DNA of 10,857 nucleotides. Origin: Candidatus Minthenecus merdequi (GTDB lineage: Bacteria > Bacteroidota > Bacteroidia > Bacteroidales > Paludibacteraceae). Positions 1 through 6,532 of the stretch are shown here, piece after piece. Position 1 is the first letter of the stretch. The number at the start of each line of letters is the position of its first letter. The DNA lies in assembly GCA_018064385.1 (NCBI GenBank), contig JAGHVI010000150.1, forward strand, positions 1 to 10,857. Reading direction: 5' to 3'. A model generated the notes under the pieces. That model was given only the letters and a program-made list of their open reading frames with translations, ran no database searches and had not been told where the DNA came from. A program made the position numbers and the translations under genes.

Positions 1-50
1 ATGCACAATTGGTAGAAGCGTATTGGAAATATCAAAAGTTTCTTTAACAT
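1..50 (-). CDS. yidD: Membrane protein insertion efficiency factor YidD (5' fragment)
   Basis: Only the first 16 codons are inside the window; the gene runs off the left edge. The reading begins at an ATG at 50-48 and gives MLKKLLIFPIRFYQLC, which matches the usual YidD N-terminus (basic start, short hydrophobic stretch, then an IRFYQ motif). The start codon overlaps the rnpA stop by 7 bp (ATGTTAA), the usual rnpA-yidD arrangement. An AGGA element lies 7 nt upstream of the ATG, inside rnpA. YidD is a small inner-membrane-associated protein thought to assist YidC-dependent membrane protein insertion. The fragment is short, so the call rests on the N-terminal motif plus its place directly after rnpA. 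Confidence 0.85.
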   Translation of the reverse strand, partial: MLKKLLIFPIRFYQLC

Positions 51-406
51 AAACAAGTCCTATTGGATATTGTTCTCAACAACTCTTCCATTTTCTCAGC
101 CACACGTCTGCTATCCATCATTTTCGAAACAATGACCAAGACAGCAATGTCCAAATTCAAACCTTCAAGCAAGCCTTGTTTGGTTCTATATGCCTCACGC
201 ATCATTCTTTTCCAACGATTACGGTCAACAGCATGATGAAAATCTTTTTTTCGCACCACAAACATCACCTTCACGCCATAACCTTCCTCTCGCAAACGGT
301 AAACAGCCCTGAATGGGAAACAGGTCACTTTCTTTCCACGTTCGTAAAGCAATGCTACGTCTTTTTCTAAGCAAAGATGTTTGCTCTTGTCAAAACCGTT
401 GTCCAT
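44..406 (-). CDS. rnpA: Ribonuclease P protein component
   Basis: This is the protein subunit of RNase P, which binds the catalytic RNA and helps cleave the 5' leader of pre-tRNAs in the cytoplasm. The 120-residue product has the family signature RNRWKRMMRE at residues 62-71, matching the conserved RNxxKRxxRE basic helix. The aromatic/basic N-terminal part (FPFRAVYRLRE, about 30-40) and the hydrophobic strand VKVMFVVRKK (45-54) also fit the RnpA fold. Length is normal. The start is an ATG at 406-404; an in-frame TGA three codons before it (412-410) prevents extension. No clear Shine-Dalgarno is present. It sits 70 bp after hemD, beyond a terminator, so it probably has its own promoter, and it overlaps yidD downstream. 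Confidence 0.95.
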   Translation of the reverse strand: MDNGFDKSKHLCLEKDVALLYERGKKVTCFPFRAVYRLREEGYGVKVMFVVRKKDFHHAVDRNRWKRMMREAYRTKQGLLEGLNLDIAVLVIVSKMMDSRRVAEKMEELLRTISNRTCLC

Positions 407-416
407 TATTCATTAT

Positions 417-445
417 ACAAAAAGCCCCCTCACTGAGCAAGGGGG
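417..445 (-). terminator. Rho-independent terminator after hemD
   Basis: On the minus strand a CCCCCT arm (445-440), a 9-nt spacer and an AGGGGG arm (430-425) are followed by C and a run of five T (423-419). This is the form of an intrinsic terminator and it lies 31 bp beyond the hemD stop. It should end the DUF4271-hemD transcript and separate it from rnpA-yidD. The loop contains a smaller competing hairpin (CTCA/TGAG). The T run is short, so efficiency is uncertain. Confidence 0.7.
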
Positions 446-455
446 ATAATGTTAT

Positions 456-476
456 GGGTGGTTCTATTAACCACCC
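456..476 (-). other. Perfect 8-bp hairpin immediately after the hemD stop codon
   Basis: Minus-strand GGGTGGTT (476-469), a 5-nt loop AATAG, and AACCACCC (463-456) form a perfect stem-loop starting at the base after the hemD TAA. No T tract follows directly (next bases ATAAC), so it is not a terminator by itself. With the terminator 10 bp downstream it may act as a 3'-end stabilising or tandem stop structure. Part of it (15 bp) is repeated exactly upstream of murI at 10758-10772. Confidence 0.6.
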
Positions 477-1229
477 TTATTTCCTTTTATGGTTTTCTTT
501 GATGAAATCAAATACAGCCTGCGGCAACGATGGGAATTTTTCGCTCGGTGCTTCGATGTCTAACCGTAATCCTGCATCTTTTATCGCTTGAGCTGTCAAC
601 TTACCTGTACAACCTATGACACGCTCTCCTTGCACCCAGTCGGGAAAATTACGCTTCAGTGCCTCAACTCCGTGTGGCGAAAAGAAAAGCAACATATCAT
701 AATCAAATGGTTCGTCAGGTCCAAAGTCGTTGCTGACCGTACGGCACATTATTGCCAGTTTGTAGTCAACCCCTGATTTGTCGAACTCCGAGATAATCTC
801 TTCGTTGTTGGACTCAGGTCTGACGACCAGATATTTCTCGCTCGAATGCTTTGTTACGACTGCCATCATATCTTGAATGGTTCCTGTGGCACCAAAGAAG
901 ACTTTCCGTTTCCGAAAATTGATGAATTTCTGCAGATAGTTGGCAATGGTCTCGGAACTGCAGAAATATTTCATCTCGTCACTGATGTTCACCCTAATAT
1001 CTTTTGCCATCTGAAAAAAGTATTCGATGCATTTGGTAGAGGTAAAACAAATAGCAGTATAATCTGGAATATTGACTTTTTGAGCACGAAACTCTTTCTC
1101 TGAAACCATTTCTGTCTTGATAAAAGGTCGAAAAATTACCTTGACACTGTACTTTTCTTCCAACAGACAAAAAGGAGAATCACCAGCAACAGGCTTAGGT
1201 TGCGAGACTAGTATCTTCTTAACTTTCAA
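477..1229 (-). CDS. hemD: Uroporphyrinogen-III synthase
   Basis: HemD closes and isomerises linear hydroxymethylbilane to uroporphyrinogen III, the branch point to heme, siroheme and cobalamin, in the cytoplasm. The 250-residue product has the two-lobed HemD pattern: an N-terminal KKILVSQPKP strand, FTSTKCIEYFF at about residues 62-72, an SPHGVEALKR segment in the second lobe, and a GCTGKLTAQAIKDAGL motif near the C-terminus corresponding to the family's G-x-TA-x-A-x-x-x-G signature. The start is a TTG at 1229-1227: the frame is open upstream only to 1259 and contains no ATG or GTG there, and the TTG start gives the MKxKKxLVSQPKP N-terminus I recall for Bacteroides HemD. It begins 13 bp after the DUF4271 gene, so the two are probably cotranscribed. 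HemD diverges strongly in sequence, but gene order supports the call. Confidence 0.9.
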   Translation of the reverse strand: MKVKKILVSQPKPVAGDSPFCLLEEKYSVKVIFRPFIKTEMVSEKEFRAQKVNIPDYTAICFTSTKCIEYFFQMAKDIRVNISDEMKYFCSSETIANYLQKFINFRKRKVFFGATGTIQDMMAVVTKHSSEKYLVVRPESNNEEIISEFDKSGVDYKLAIMCRTVSNDFGPDEPFDYDMLLFFSPHGVEALKRNFPDWVQGERVIGCTGKLTAQAIKDAGLRLDIEAPSEKFPSLPQAVFDFIKENHKRK

Positions 1230-1242
1230 TGTAGTATGCGCA

Positions 1243-1911
1243 TTAATTAAACATCGTGTTTACTAAGCGAAAAGCCACCAACAAAGGCAGAATTTCCGCG
1301 GCACAAAGGTACAAAAAAATATAGAATAAAGAACTGGTTTTTACAAAAAAGTTTTTCACAAGTGCAATAAATTCTGCTATAACACGACATAAGAGTGTGA
1401 TAACAAATAATATACACATAAGTTGCACACTAATGCCTAACAAAACAGCTATAGATAGTACAAAAGCAAAAAAACCAAAGAAAACATATACAGCCAAAAC
1501 CTTCATCACCGCCACATCAATTTCTAATCGAAAAATAGCACCTACAACCTTTGCCGTCCAGAACTTCAAAGCAAAAAACGCCACTACCACCATCAACGAA
1601 ACAACAAACTCCAAAAAACCAAAAACTACAAACTCACATCTAACCATACAAACAAAAACACAAAAACCCACACTCAACACCACCGCAACCCCAAGCATCA
1701 CGTTCGCCCGCCAATCCAATACCCCATCCGCACACCCTCCAATCCTCTTACGCTGCCGACCAAACGCCATCAACCTCCTCACATAACCACCTCCTGTCGT
1801 TCCAAAAGCATACAAAAACCCCAACGCAACAACTACAACAACCAACCCTGCCCACCCATTGTGTGCAACACCATCAACCATTCTAATAACACCCAAAACA
1901 CCCCTAAACAT
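1243..1911 (-). CDS. DUF4271 family integral membrane protein
   Basis: A 222-residue protein with about five or six hydrophobic segments (roughly residues 21-38, 71-90, 93-115, 134-160, 161-185 and 195-215) and a basic loop at 45-57. The C-terminal segment FYIFLYLCAAEILPLL (196-211) matches the conserved ending of DUF4271 proteins, and position directly before hemD-rnpA is the usual place of that gene in Bacteroidales. Function is unknown. The start is an ATG at 1911-1909. The coding strand is unusually rich in G and T: it has no C between 1684 and 1599 (86 nt), and the protein is correspondingly rich in Val, Phe and Gly. The N-terminal 70 residues are less typical than the C-terminal part, so the call rests mainly on the C-terminus and context. 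Confidence 0.8.
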   Translation of the reverse strand: MFRGVLGVIRMVDGVAHNGWAGLVVVVVALGFLYAFGTTGGGYVRRLMAFGRQRKRIGGCADGVLDWRANVMLGVAVVLSVGFCVFVCMVRCEFVVFGFLEFVVSLMVVVAFFALKFWTAKVVGAIFRLEIDVAVMKVLAVYVFFGFFAFVLSIAVLLGISVQLMCILFVITLLCRVIAEFIALVKNFFVKTSSLFYIFLYLCAAEILPLLVAFRLVNTMFN

Positions 1912-1946
1912 AAAGTACTACATTCACAAATGCCCTACAAAATTTA

Positions 1947-1966
1947 CCCTGAGCCTGTCGAAGGAC
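1947..1966. repeat. Short dispersed motif CCCTGAGCCTGTCGAAGG
   Basis: The plus-strand sequence CCCTGAGCCTGTCGAAGGAC lies in the 62-bp gap between the orphan prodomain gene and the DUF4271 gene. From memory, near-identical CCCTGAGC(C/T)TGTCGAAGGG elements recur between genes in many unrelated bacterial genomes. Only one copy was seen in this window. Its role is unknown; it may fold weakly because its ends can pair. It marks the boundary between the protease operon and the DUF4271-hemD pair. Confidence 0.45.
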
Positions 1967-1973
1967 TTACTAC

Positions 1974-2339
1974 TCATAACGGTCTCCTCCACAATTTATC
2001 ATTCTTTTTCATTTTCTCTATATATCTCAATTCTCGCTTTGTTCTTAACTTATGTGCAACAATACAAGTCGCACGATACTCCCCCTTGCAGTTCAATTTC
2101 GCATAGCACAATGCCCCTTTCTTATTCTCAACCAACACAAAACCATCTTCCGTTGTTCTGCAACTCCAATGCTCATCGCCAACTATTCTAATCATAATTG
2201 TGTCTCCCATTGGCTGAATCCACTCAACAGGATACGGAACTGCAGGAACACGATTTGGTCTCCTCCCTGGACCATCACTTTGCGCACTCATTCCTGCAAA
2301 AACAAAACTAAATGCTAATACAATAACTAATGTTTTCAT
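1974..2339 (-). CDS. Exported stand-alone M6-type prodomain protein (candidate protease inhibitor)
   Basis: A 121-residue protein with a Sec signal peptide (about 1-19; charged MK then LVIVLAFSFVFAG), a short Arg/Pro-rich linker, and from residue 31 to about 110 a domain matching the N-terminal prodomain of the three M6 proteases beside it. Residues 31-80 align without gaps to M6-1 residues 21-70, with about 18 of 50 identical by eye, including VPA, P-x-G-x-TI, GDE, T-x-DG and G-x-x-x-YA. The stretch IVAHKLRTKRE (93-103) resembles the tail of M6 prodomains. The protein stops where a protease would begin: there is no HEXXH site and no sorting domain. Its ATG overlaps the M6-1 stop (ATGA), with a strong AGGGAGGT upstream. 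I infer a periplasmic inhibitor or folding helper for the neighbouring zymogens; the alternative is a remnant of a fourth protease. The 62 bp that follow hold no protease sequence. Confidence 0.75.
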   Translation of the reverse strand: MKTLVIVLAFSFVFAGMSAQSDGPGRRPNRVPAVPYPVEWIQPMGDTIMIRIVGDEHWSCRTTEDGFVLVENKKGALCYAKLNCKGEYRATCIVAHKLRTKRELRYIEKMKKNDKLWRRPL

Positions 2340-4810
2340 TTCAATACCTCCCTGTTATTATTGTTTACAACTTCTACCATATAAAAACATTCTGGTGCAA
2401 CAAACTCATAGACATCTCCCTCAACCGTATCCTCCAACAGCACCCTGCCCAATGCGTCAACAACTCTCACTCTCGCCCCTGAATCCAAACGCTCCACTCT
2501 CGCCAAACCTCCTCGTACACTCGATCTAACCAACACTGCCCCTCTCGACTCCGAGACTTCCTCCTCAGCTTCCGGAATTGCGTCACCACATACAAATATA
2601 TCCGTCATACTGAATACGTCAAGATCCGAACTGATAACAAGCTTGCTGTTAGGCGTAACATTCTTCAAATGCAGATATGCCACACCCATACCATCAACCA
2701 AAGCATAATCAGCCGCCATCTCGTCCTCTGACACAACCCCAATATACGACATCGCCTCTTGTCGAACCACAACCGTCACATCCAAATCACCCATCAACCC
2801 CAACGCAGGTGTCACAATGCTCCCCTTTTCTCCCTCACTTCCAATCTGCAAAATTCCTCGCTTATTCATCAACCGACTACCCGTCCAACCCTTATTGTCT
2901 GCATATCGGTCAATACTATTGGTTACATCCGACTCATCATTACCTAATTTAGAAAACCTCTCCGCAAAACATCCTTCCCAACTGTTTGGCACTACCATTC
3001 CATTTTCTTTATACACTGCATTCAACAACACATCACCTTGCGGAACGAAACCTTCACCCTCAACACCAGCATCCACCTGCTCAGCTTCAATCTCATAACT
3101 CCATCCTGCAAACTCCAACCCCTCACTCGATGTGGCTCCTGGCAAAACAATCACACTGCTCCGCTCGCCCTGTGTCAACTTTGCTGTATCTGACACCCCA
3201 TTCTCGCCTGCATTGAAATATACTGTGAATGGACCAACCGCTGCTCCTCCCATAAAATCAAATGATATAACACCATTCGTCTCTCCTATATCTGTCAGAG
3301 GATATTGACTGTATGGCGAAAACTGAGTCACATAATTTGACCCAGGAAAAGGATCACTCGCTGAACCATCTGGGTTTGTGCTATGTCCCGCCTCTATAAT
3401 ATCCACCACCATATTGTCAGGGTCATTATTCCCCACATTACTTGCCCACGCATAATAATCCCACGTTATTTTCTCTACTAACATTCCATTACCTGGCAGA
3501 TACGCATCCCATCTCTTCTTTTGTCGGTTCTCAAATATATAATACTCATTTGGTGTCGGCGATATAGGGTCATAATCAAAACCTCCCGTCCTTGTCACAA
3601 TATACGACTCATTTCCGTCCATTGTCGATTGCATCTCAATCGTTGCCGGCGCATTCAGCAACGTCGGCTCACTCCAGCCTACATAAAACCGCTCAAACAT
3701 CGAATACCCAGCTGGCGTACGCTCTCTATTGTTATACGAACCACTGCACATCAAATCCCAATACCCAACTGTCTTATGATTCGACGAATAGTCTGTAACA
3801 TATAAGTCCATAAGCCCCAACGCATGCGAAAACTCGTGACAAAACGTTCCAATACCGCACATTTGCGCTCCCGAAGTTCCATACAATTCGTTCATACATA
3901 TATACTTAGCCAGAATCTTGCCTCCAAACGTACGGTCTGCATCACTCTGAATGTCTGTACTATACGAAGCCACATACCACTGATGTGGCCAAACGCAATC
4001 ATCATCTGCACCCATATTCTCCCCATAACCAGCATAATATACAATCATATTATCAATATATCCATCATTGTCACAATCATAATCCGCCCAGTTGATTGTC
4101 TGATTCTGATGTAATTTTCTCACTGCATCCAACACCATCTGCGCTGGTCTCACATCATCACCGTTATAATCATTTGCCCCATAATATGCCATATTATTGT
4201 CCAACGTCACAGGTCCATATACATCAAACTCAGGCGAAAACTGACCATACGAGTTATCTGCAAAATACTCCTTCACCGACCCTGTGGCTCCATCGACAGA
4301 ATATCCCGTCTGATTGAATTGGTTTGCAAACTCTGCATTCGTACGAGTAAAACTCCTATCAGCAAAATTCACCAAAAGAACCAAGTTCTTCTCAAACTCC
4401 TGACCGCTTGTACCACGACTTACTCGCTGTTCCTCCGACTTCTTACGCATCTTAACACTTCTGTTCCTGATTCTGCCGAAATCTGCCGCCGACATTCTGA
4501 ACACTCCCTGTCGCTCAAGCATTTCAACATCCTCAGCACTCCTATCCACAGCATTCCTACACCGAACTCCGTTTGGCTCTATTATCCCTCCCTTCATCGT
4601 TGCATACTGATAGTAACCATCGTCCATCTGCTTCACTAAATAACCATCCACCGTTGTATAATAACTAAAATACTCGTCTCCATGTAGCGTCAATTCAATA
4701 GTACTTCCGTCTGGCAACACCTTTTTTATAATGCCATTATATGCTGGAACTGCCATTGCATTCGCCAAAATCACTGCCGACAATACAACTATCAGTAATA
4801 ACTTTTTCAT
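2336..4810 (-). CDS. M6-family secreted zinc metalloprotease with T9SS sorting domain (M6-1)
   Basis: An 824-residue secreted endopeptidase of the immune inhibitor A type. Order: signal peptide (1-20, ending ANAMA); prodomain (21 to about 130, with GDEYF at 44-48); M6 catalytic domain (about 140-520); a β-grasp InlB/Listeria-Bacteroides-type repeat (about 527-602, ending LNAVY); a β-sandwich-like module (about 612-742) of a kind common in secreted Bacteroidales proteins; and a T9SS C-terminal sorting domain (about 757-824, with VVDALGRVLL and YMVEVV, ending EVLK). The zinc motif is HEFSHALGLMD (H325, E326, H329; Gly332, Asp335), with a Met-turn-like WDLM at 351-354. A DCDNDGYID loop (245-253) looks calcium-binding. 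All catalytic residues are intact, so activity is expected at the cell surface or outside the cell. It starts 15 bp after M6-2 and overlaps the orphan prodomain gene by 4 bp. Natural substrates cannot be read from sequence. Confidence 0.93.
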   Translation of the reverse strand: MKKLLLIVVLSAVILANAMAVPAYNGIIKKVLPDGSTIELTLHGDEYFSYYTTVDGYLVKQMDDGYYQYATMKGGIIEPNGVRCRNAVDRSAEDVEMLERQGVFRMSAADFGRIRNRSVKMRKKSEEQRVSRGTSGQEFEKNLVLLVNFADRSFTRTNAEFANQFNQTGYSVDGATGSVKEYFADNSYGQFSPEFDVYGPVTLDNNMAYYGANDYNGDDVRPAQMVLDAVRKLHQNQTINWADYDCDNDGYIDNMIVYYAGYGENMGADDDCVWPHQWYVASYSTDIQSDADRTFGGKILAKYICMNELYGTSGAQMCGIGTFCHEFSHALGLMDLYVTDYSSNHKTVGYWDLMCSGSYNNRERTPAGYSMFERFYVGWSEPTLLNAPATIEMQSTMDGNESYIVTRTGGFDYDPISPTPNEYYIFENRQKKRWDAYLPGNGMLVEKITWDYYAWASNVGNNDPDNMVVDIIEAGHSTNPDGSASDPFPGSNYVTQFSPYSQYPLTDIGETNGVISFDFMGGAAVGPFTVYFNAGENGVSDTAKLTQGERSSVIVLPGATSSEGLEFAGWSYEIEAEQVDAGVEGEGFVPQGDVLLNAVYKENGMVVPNSWEGCFAERFSKLGNDESDVTNSIDRYADNKGWTGSRLMNKRGILQIGSEGEKGSIVTPALGLMGDLDVTVVVRQEAMSYIGVVSEDEMAADYALVDGMGVAYLHLKNVTPNSKLVISSDLDVFSMTDIFVCGDAIPEAEEEVSESRGAVLVRSSVRGGLARVERLDSGARVRVVDALGRVLLEDTVEGDVYEFVAPECFYMVEVVNNNNREVLK
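2346..2353 (-). promoter_or_regulatory. Strong Shine-Dalgarno of the orphan prodomain gene
   Basis: The minus-strand AGGGAGGT (2353-2346) places GGAGG 7 nt before the ATG at 2339. It is built into the Arg-Glu-Val codons at the end of M6-1. Most genes in this window have no recognisable Shine-Dalgarno, as is common in Bacteroidota, so this site argues that the short gene is truly translated and possibly at a high rate relative to its upstream neighbour. Confidence 0.75.
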
Positions 4811-4825
4811 ATACTTCTACATTTA

Positions 4826-6532
4826 TCAATTTTTCAAAACACAAACTCTTCCATTCACCGAAATCTGCAAAACAAACATTCCACTCCTGTTGCTGAATGT
4901 GTAAGTCGTACCAACATTATCAGCACTCCACATCATCCTTCCTAATACATCATAACACCTCAACAGTGCCCCTTCAGGCAAATTGTCAACCGTATAGTTC
5001 ACCCCATCTACCGAGAACATCACAATCTCCTCCGCCATCTCCGCTCCTTCTACACCCGATAATGTCCCAAGAGTAAACGATATTCTATTGTCTGCCTCAC
5101 TAATTCCACTCAACTGATAATCACTATATGGCGAATAACTGGTCACACCCCTTGTCCCTGGAAAAGGATCCGCACCACTTGCAGAACGATTCACAAAATT
5201 ATTCGGATCTTTTGCCGATACAATCGTACACCCCATACTATTTGCAGAATTATTTACTGTGTTCATCTCCCACTTGCTGGCAGAATACTGAATTTTCCAT
5301 ACCAACATTCCATGCCCTGGCACATACCTATCCCAACCCTTTTTCTGTCTGTTCTCAAACAGATAATAAATCTTCGGATTGGGATTTTGCCCATTCAGAT
5401 TATGCGTTCCTGTCTGCGAAATCAGAAATGCTTTTGCTGTATCATTCAGATTCGGCAACGAATAACTTCCCGACTCGTTGAGCACCGTCGGTGTCAACCA
5501 CCCGACATAAAATCTCTCCTCTGCCGAATAAGCAGGAGGCGTGTTCTCATTGTTATTGTAACATCCTGCATCCATTATATCCCAATCCTCAGGAGTGGCT
5601 GGTGTACTGTAATACGAACTCGATGTGACATAAAGGTCTGGCAACCCCAACACATGTGAAAACTCATGACAAAAAGCACCAATGCCTGTCCTCTTCTGAC
5701 CATACGTTCCATCATACTCGCTCGAACATGCATAATCATAAATTTTCTTTCCTCCATAACTGGTCCGACCTGTAACCCATCCGTCCATCACCCAATAACG
5801 ATGAGGCCATATAGTGTATGAAGGTGCTCCCGAACTCTCTGCATAACCTGCATAATATACAAACACATTGTCAACATATCCATCGTTGTCACAGTCATAT
5901 TGAGCCAACACATTTTCACCCTCAGCCTCTACCAGCTTTGCCACTGCATCAACAACCATCTGGTCAGCATGCGCATCATCACCATAATATCCCGAGTTAC
6001 TACCATAATAACTCATATTCTTATCCAATGTATATGGTCCATAAACGTCAAACGTAGGGTCGTATTGACCATACGACATATCGTAAAAATAATCTTTCAC
6101 ACTCCCCGTTGCTCCACTATAATTATAACCCTCCTCGTTCAAAAGATTAGTGAACCCACTGTTCGACTCGGTAAACGCATAATCGCTGAACCCTACCAAA
6201 ATAACCAACCCTTTCGTATATGTACTTGTCCCTGTCATACTCTTCGGGTTAACGCCAACAGATTTGCCCGACTTTACCGCCATTCGCCTATTCTCTGCTG
6301 CTTTTGCGTCAAATCGTTGATTAGTCACTTCATAATAACCTTCCTCAACTTTCTCTTTGACAATATAACCATCCAAGGTCACCAGATTATGATGGAACTC
6401 ATCTCCTACTAACCTAACTTCAATAGTCGAACCATCTTTTGTCGCAACTCTGATTTTTCCAGGCTTTGCTGGGATAGCATTGACATCCAATGCCAAAACT
6501 ATAGCCAAAGCCAAATACAATAATTTTTTCAT
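4826..6532 (-). CDS. M6-family secreted zinc metalloprotease with T9SS sorting domain, short form (M6-2)
   Basis: A 568-residue paralogue of its two neighbours. Order: signal peptide (1-19, ending LDVNA); prodomain (20 to about 100, with STIEVRLVGDEFHH at 35-48); M6 catalytic domain (about 106-488); T9SS sorting domain (about 503-568, with CYDVLGRMMW and GMFVLQISVNG). The zinc motif HEFSHVLGLPD gives H289, E290, H293, Gly296 and Asp299, with a Met-turn-like WDIM at 317-320 and a probable calcium loop DCDNDGYVD (213-221). The InlB-type repeat and β-sandwich module present in the other two copies are missing, and the catalytic domain runs almost directly into the sorting domain. The ATG start overlaps the M6-3 stop (ATGA) and has no Shine-Dalgarno, which suggests translational coupling. 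Confidence 0.93.
   Translation of the reverse strand: MKKLLYLALAIVLALDVNAIPAKPGKIRVATKDGSTIEVRLVGDEFHHNLVTLDGYIVKEKVEEGYYEVTNQRFDAKAAENRRMAVKSGKSVGVNPKSMTGTSTYTKGLVILVGFSDYAFTESNSGFTNLLNEEGYNYSGATGSVKDYFYDMSYGQYDPTFDVYGPYTLDKNMSYYGSNSGYYGDDAHADQMVVDAVAKLVEAEGENVLAQYDCDNDGYVDNVFVYYAGYAESSGAPSYTIWPHRYWVMDGWVTGRTSYGGKKIYDYACSSEYDGTYGQKRTGIGAFCHEFSHVLGLPDLYVTSSSYYSTPATPEDWDIMDAGCYNNNENTPPAYSAEERFYVGWLTPTVLNESGSYSLPNLNDTAKAFLISQTGTHNLNGQNPNPKIYYLFENRQKKGWDRYVPGHGMLVWKIQYSASKWEMNTVNNSANSMGCTIVSAKDPNNFVNRSASGADPFPGTRGVTSYSPYSDYQLSGISEADNRISFTLGTLSGVEGAEMAEEIVMFSVDGVNYTVDNLPEGALLRCYDVLGRMMWSADNVGTTYTFSNRSGMFVLQISVNGRVCVLKN

Noticed and set aside
412..417. TATAAT on the minus strand just upstream of rnpA
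   Set aside because: It matches the E. coli -10, but Bacteroidota primary sigma factors use a TAnnTTTG element, and no matching -33 TTTG is evident, so I do not call a promoter.
313..591. Plus-strand open frame of 92 codons across the rnpA-hemD junction
   Set aside because: It lies antisense to rnpA, the terminator and hemD, which are firmly identified, and its product shows no recognisable features.
1397..1786. Plus-strand open frame of 129 codons rich in Thr, Lys and Asn
   Set aside because: It is the antisense shadow of the DUF4271 gene; its odd composition follows from the A+C-rich complement of a Val/Phe-rich membrane protein.
5900..6412. Plus-strand open frame of 170 codons opposite M6-2
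   Set aside because: It overlaps the M6-2 prodomain and catalytic domain entirely and has no domain pattern; it is an antisense shadow.
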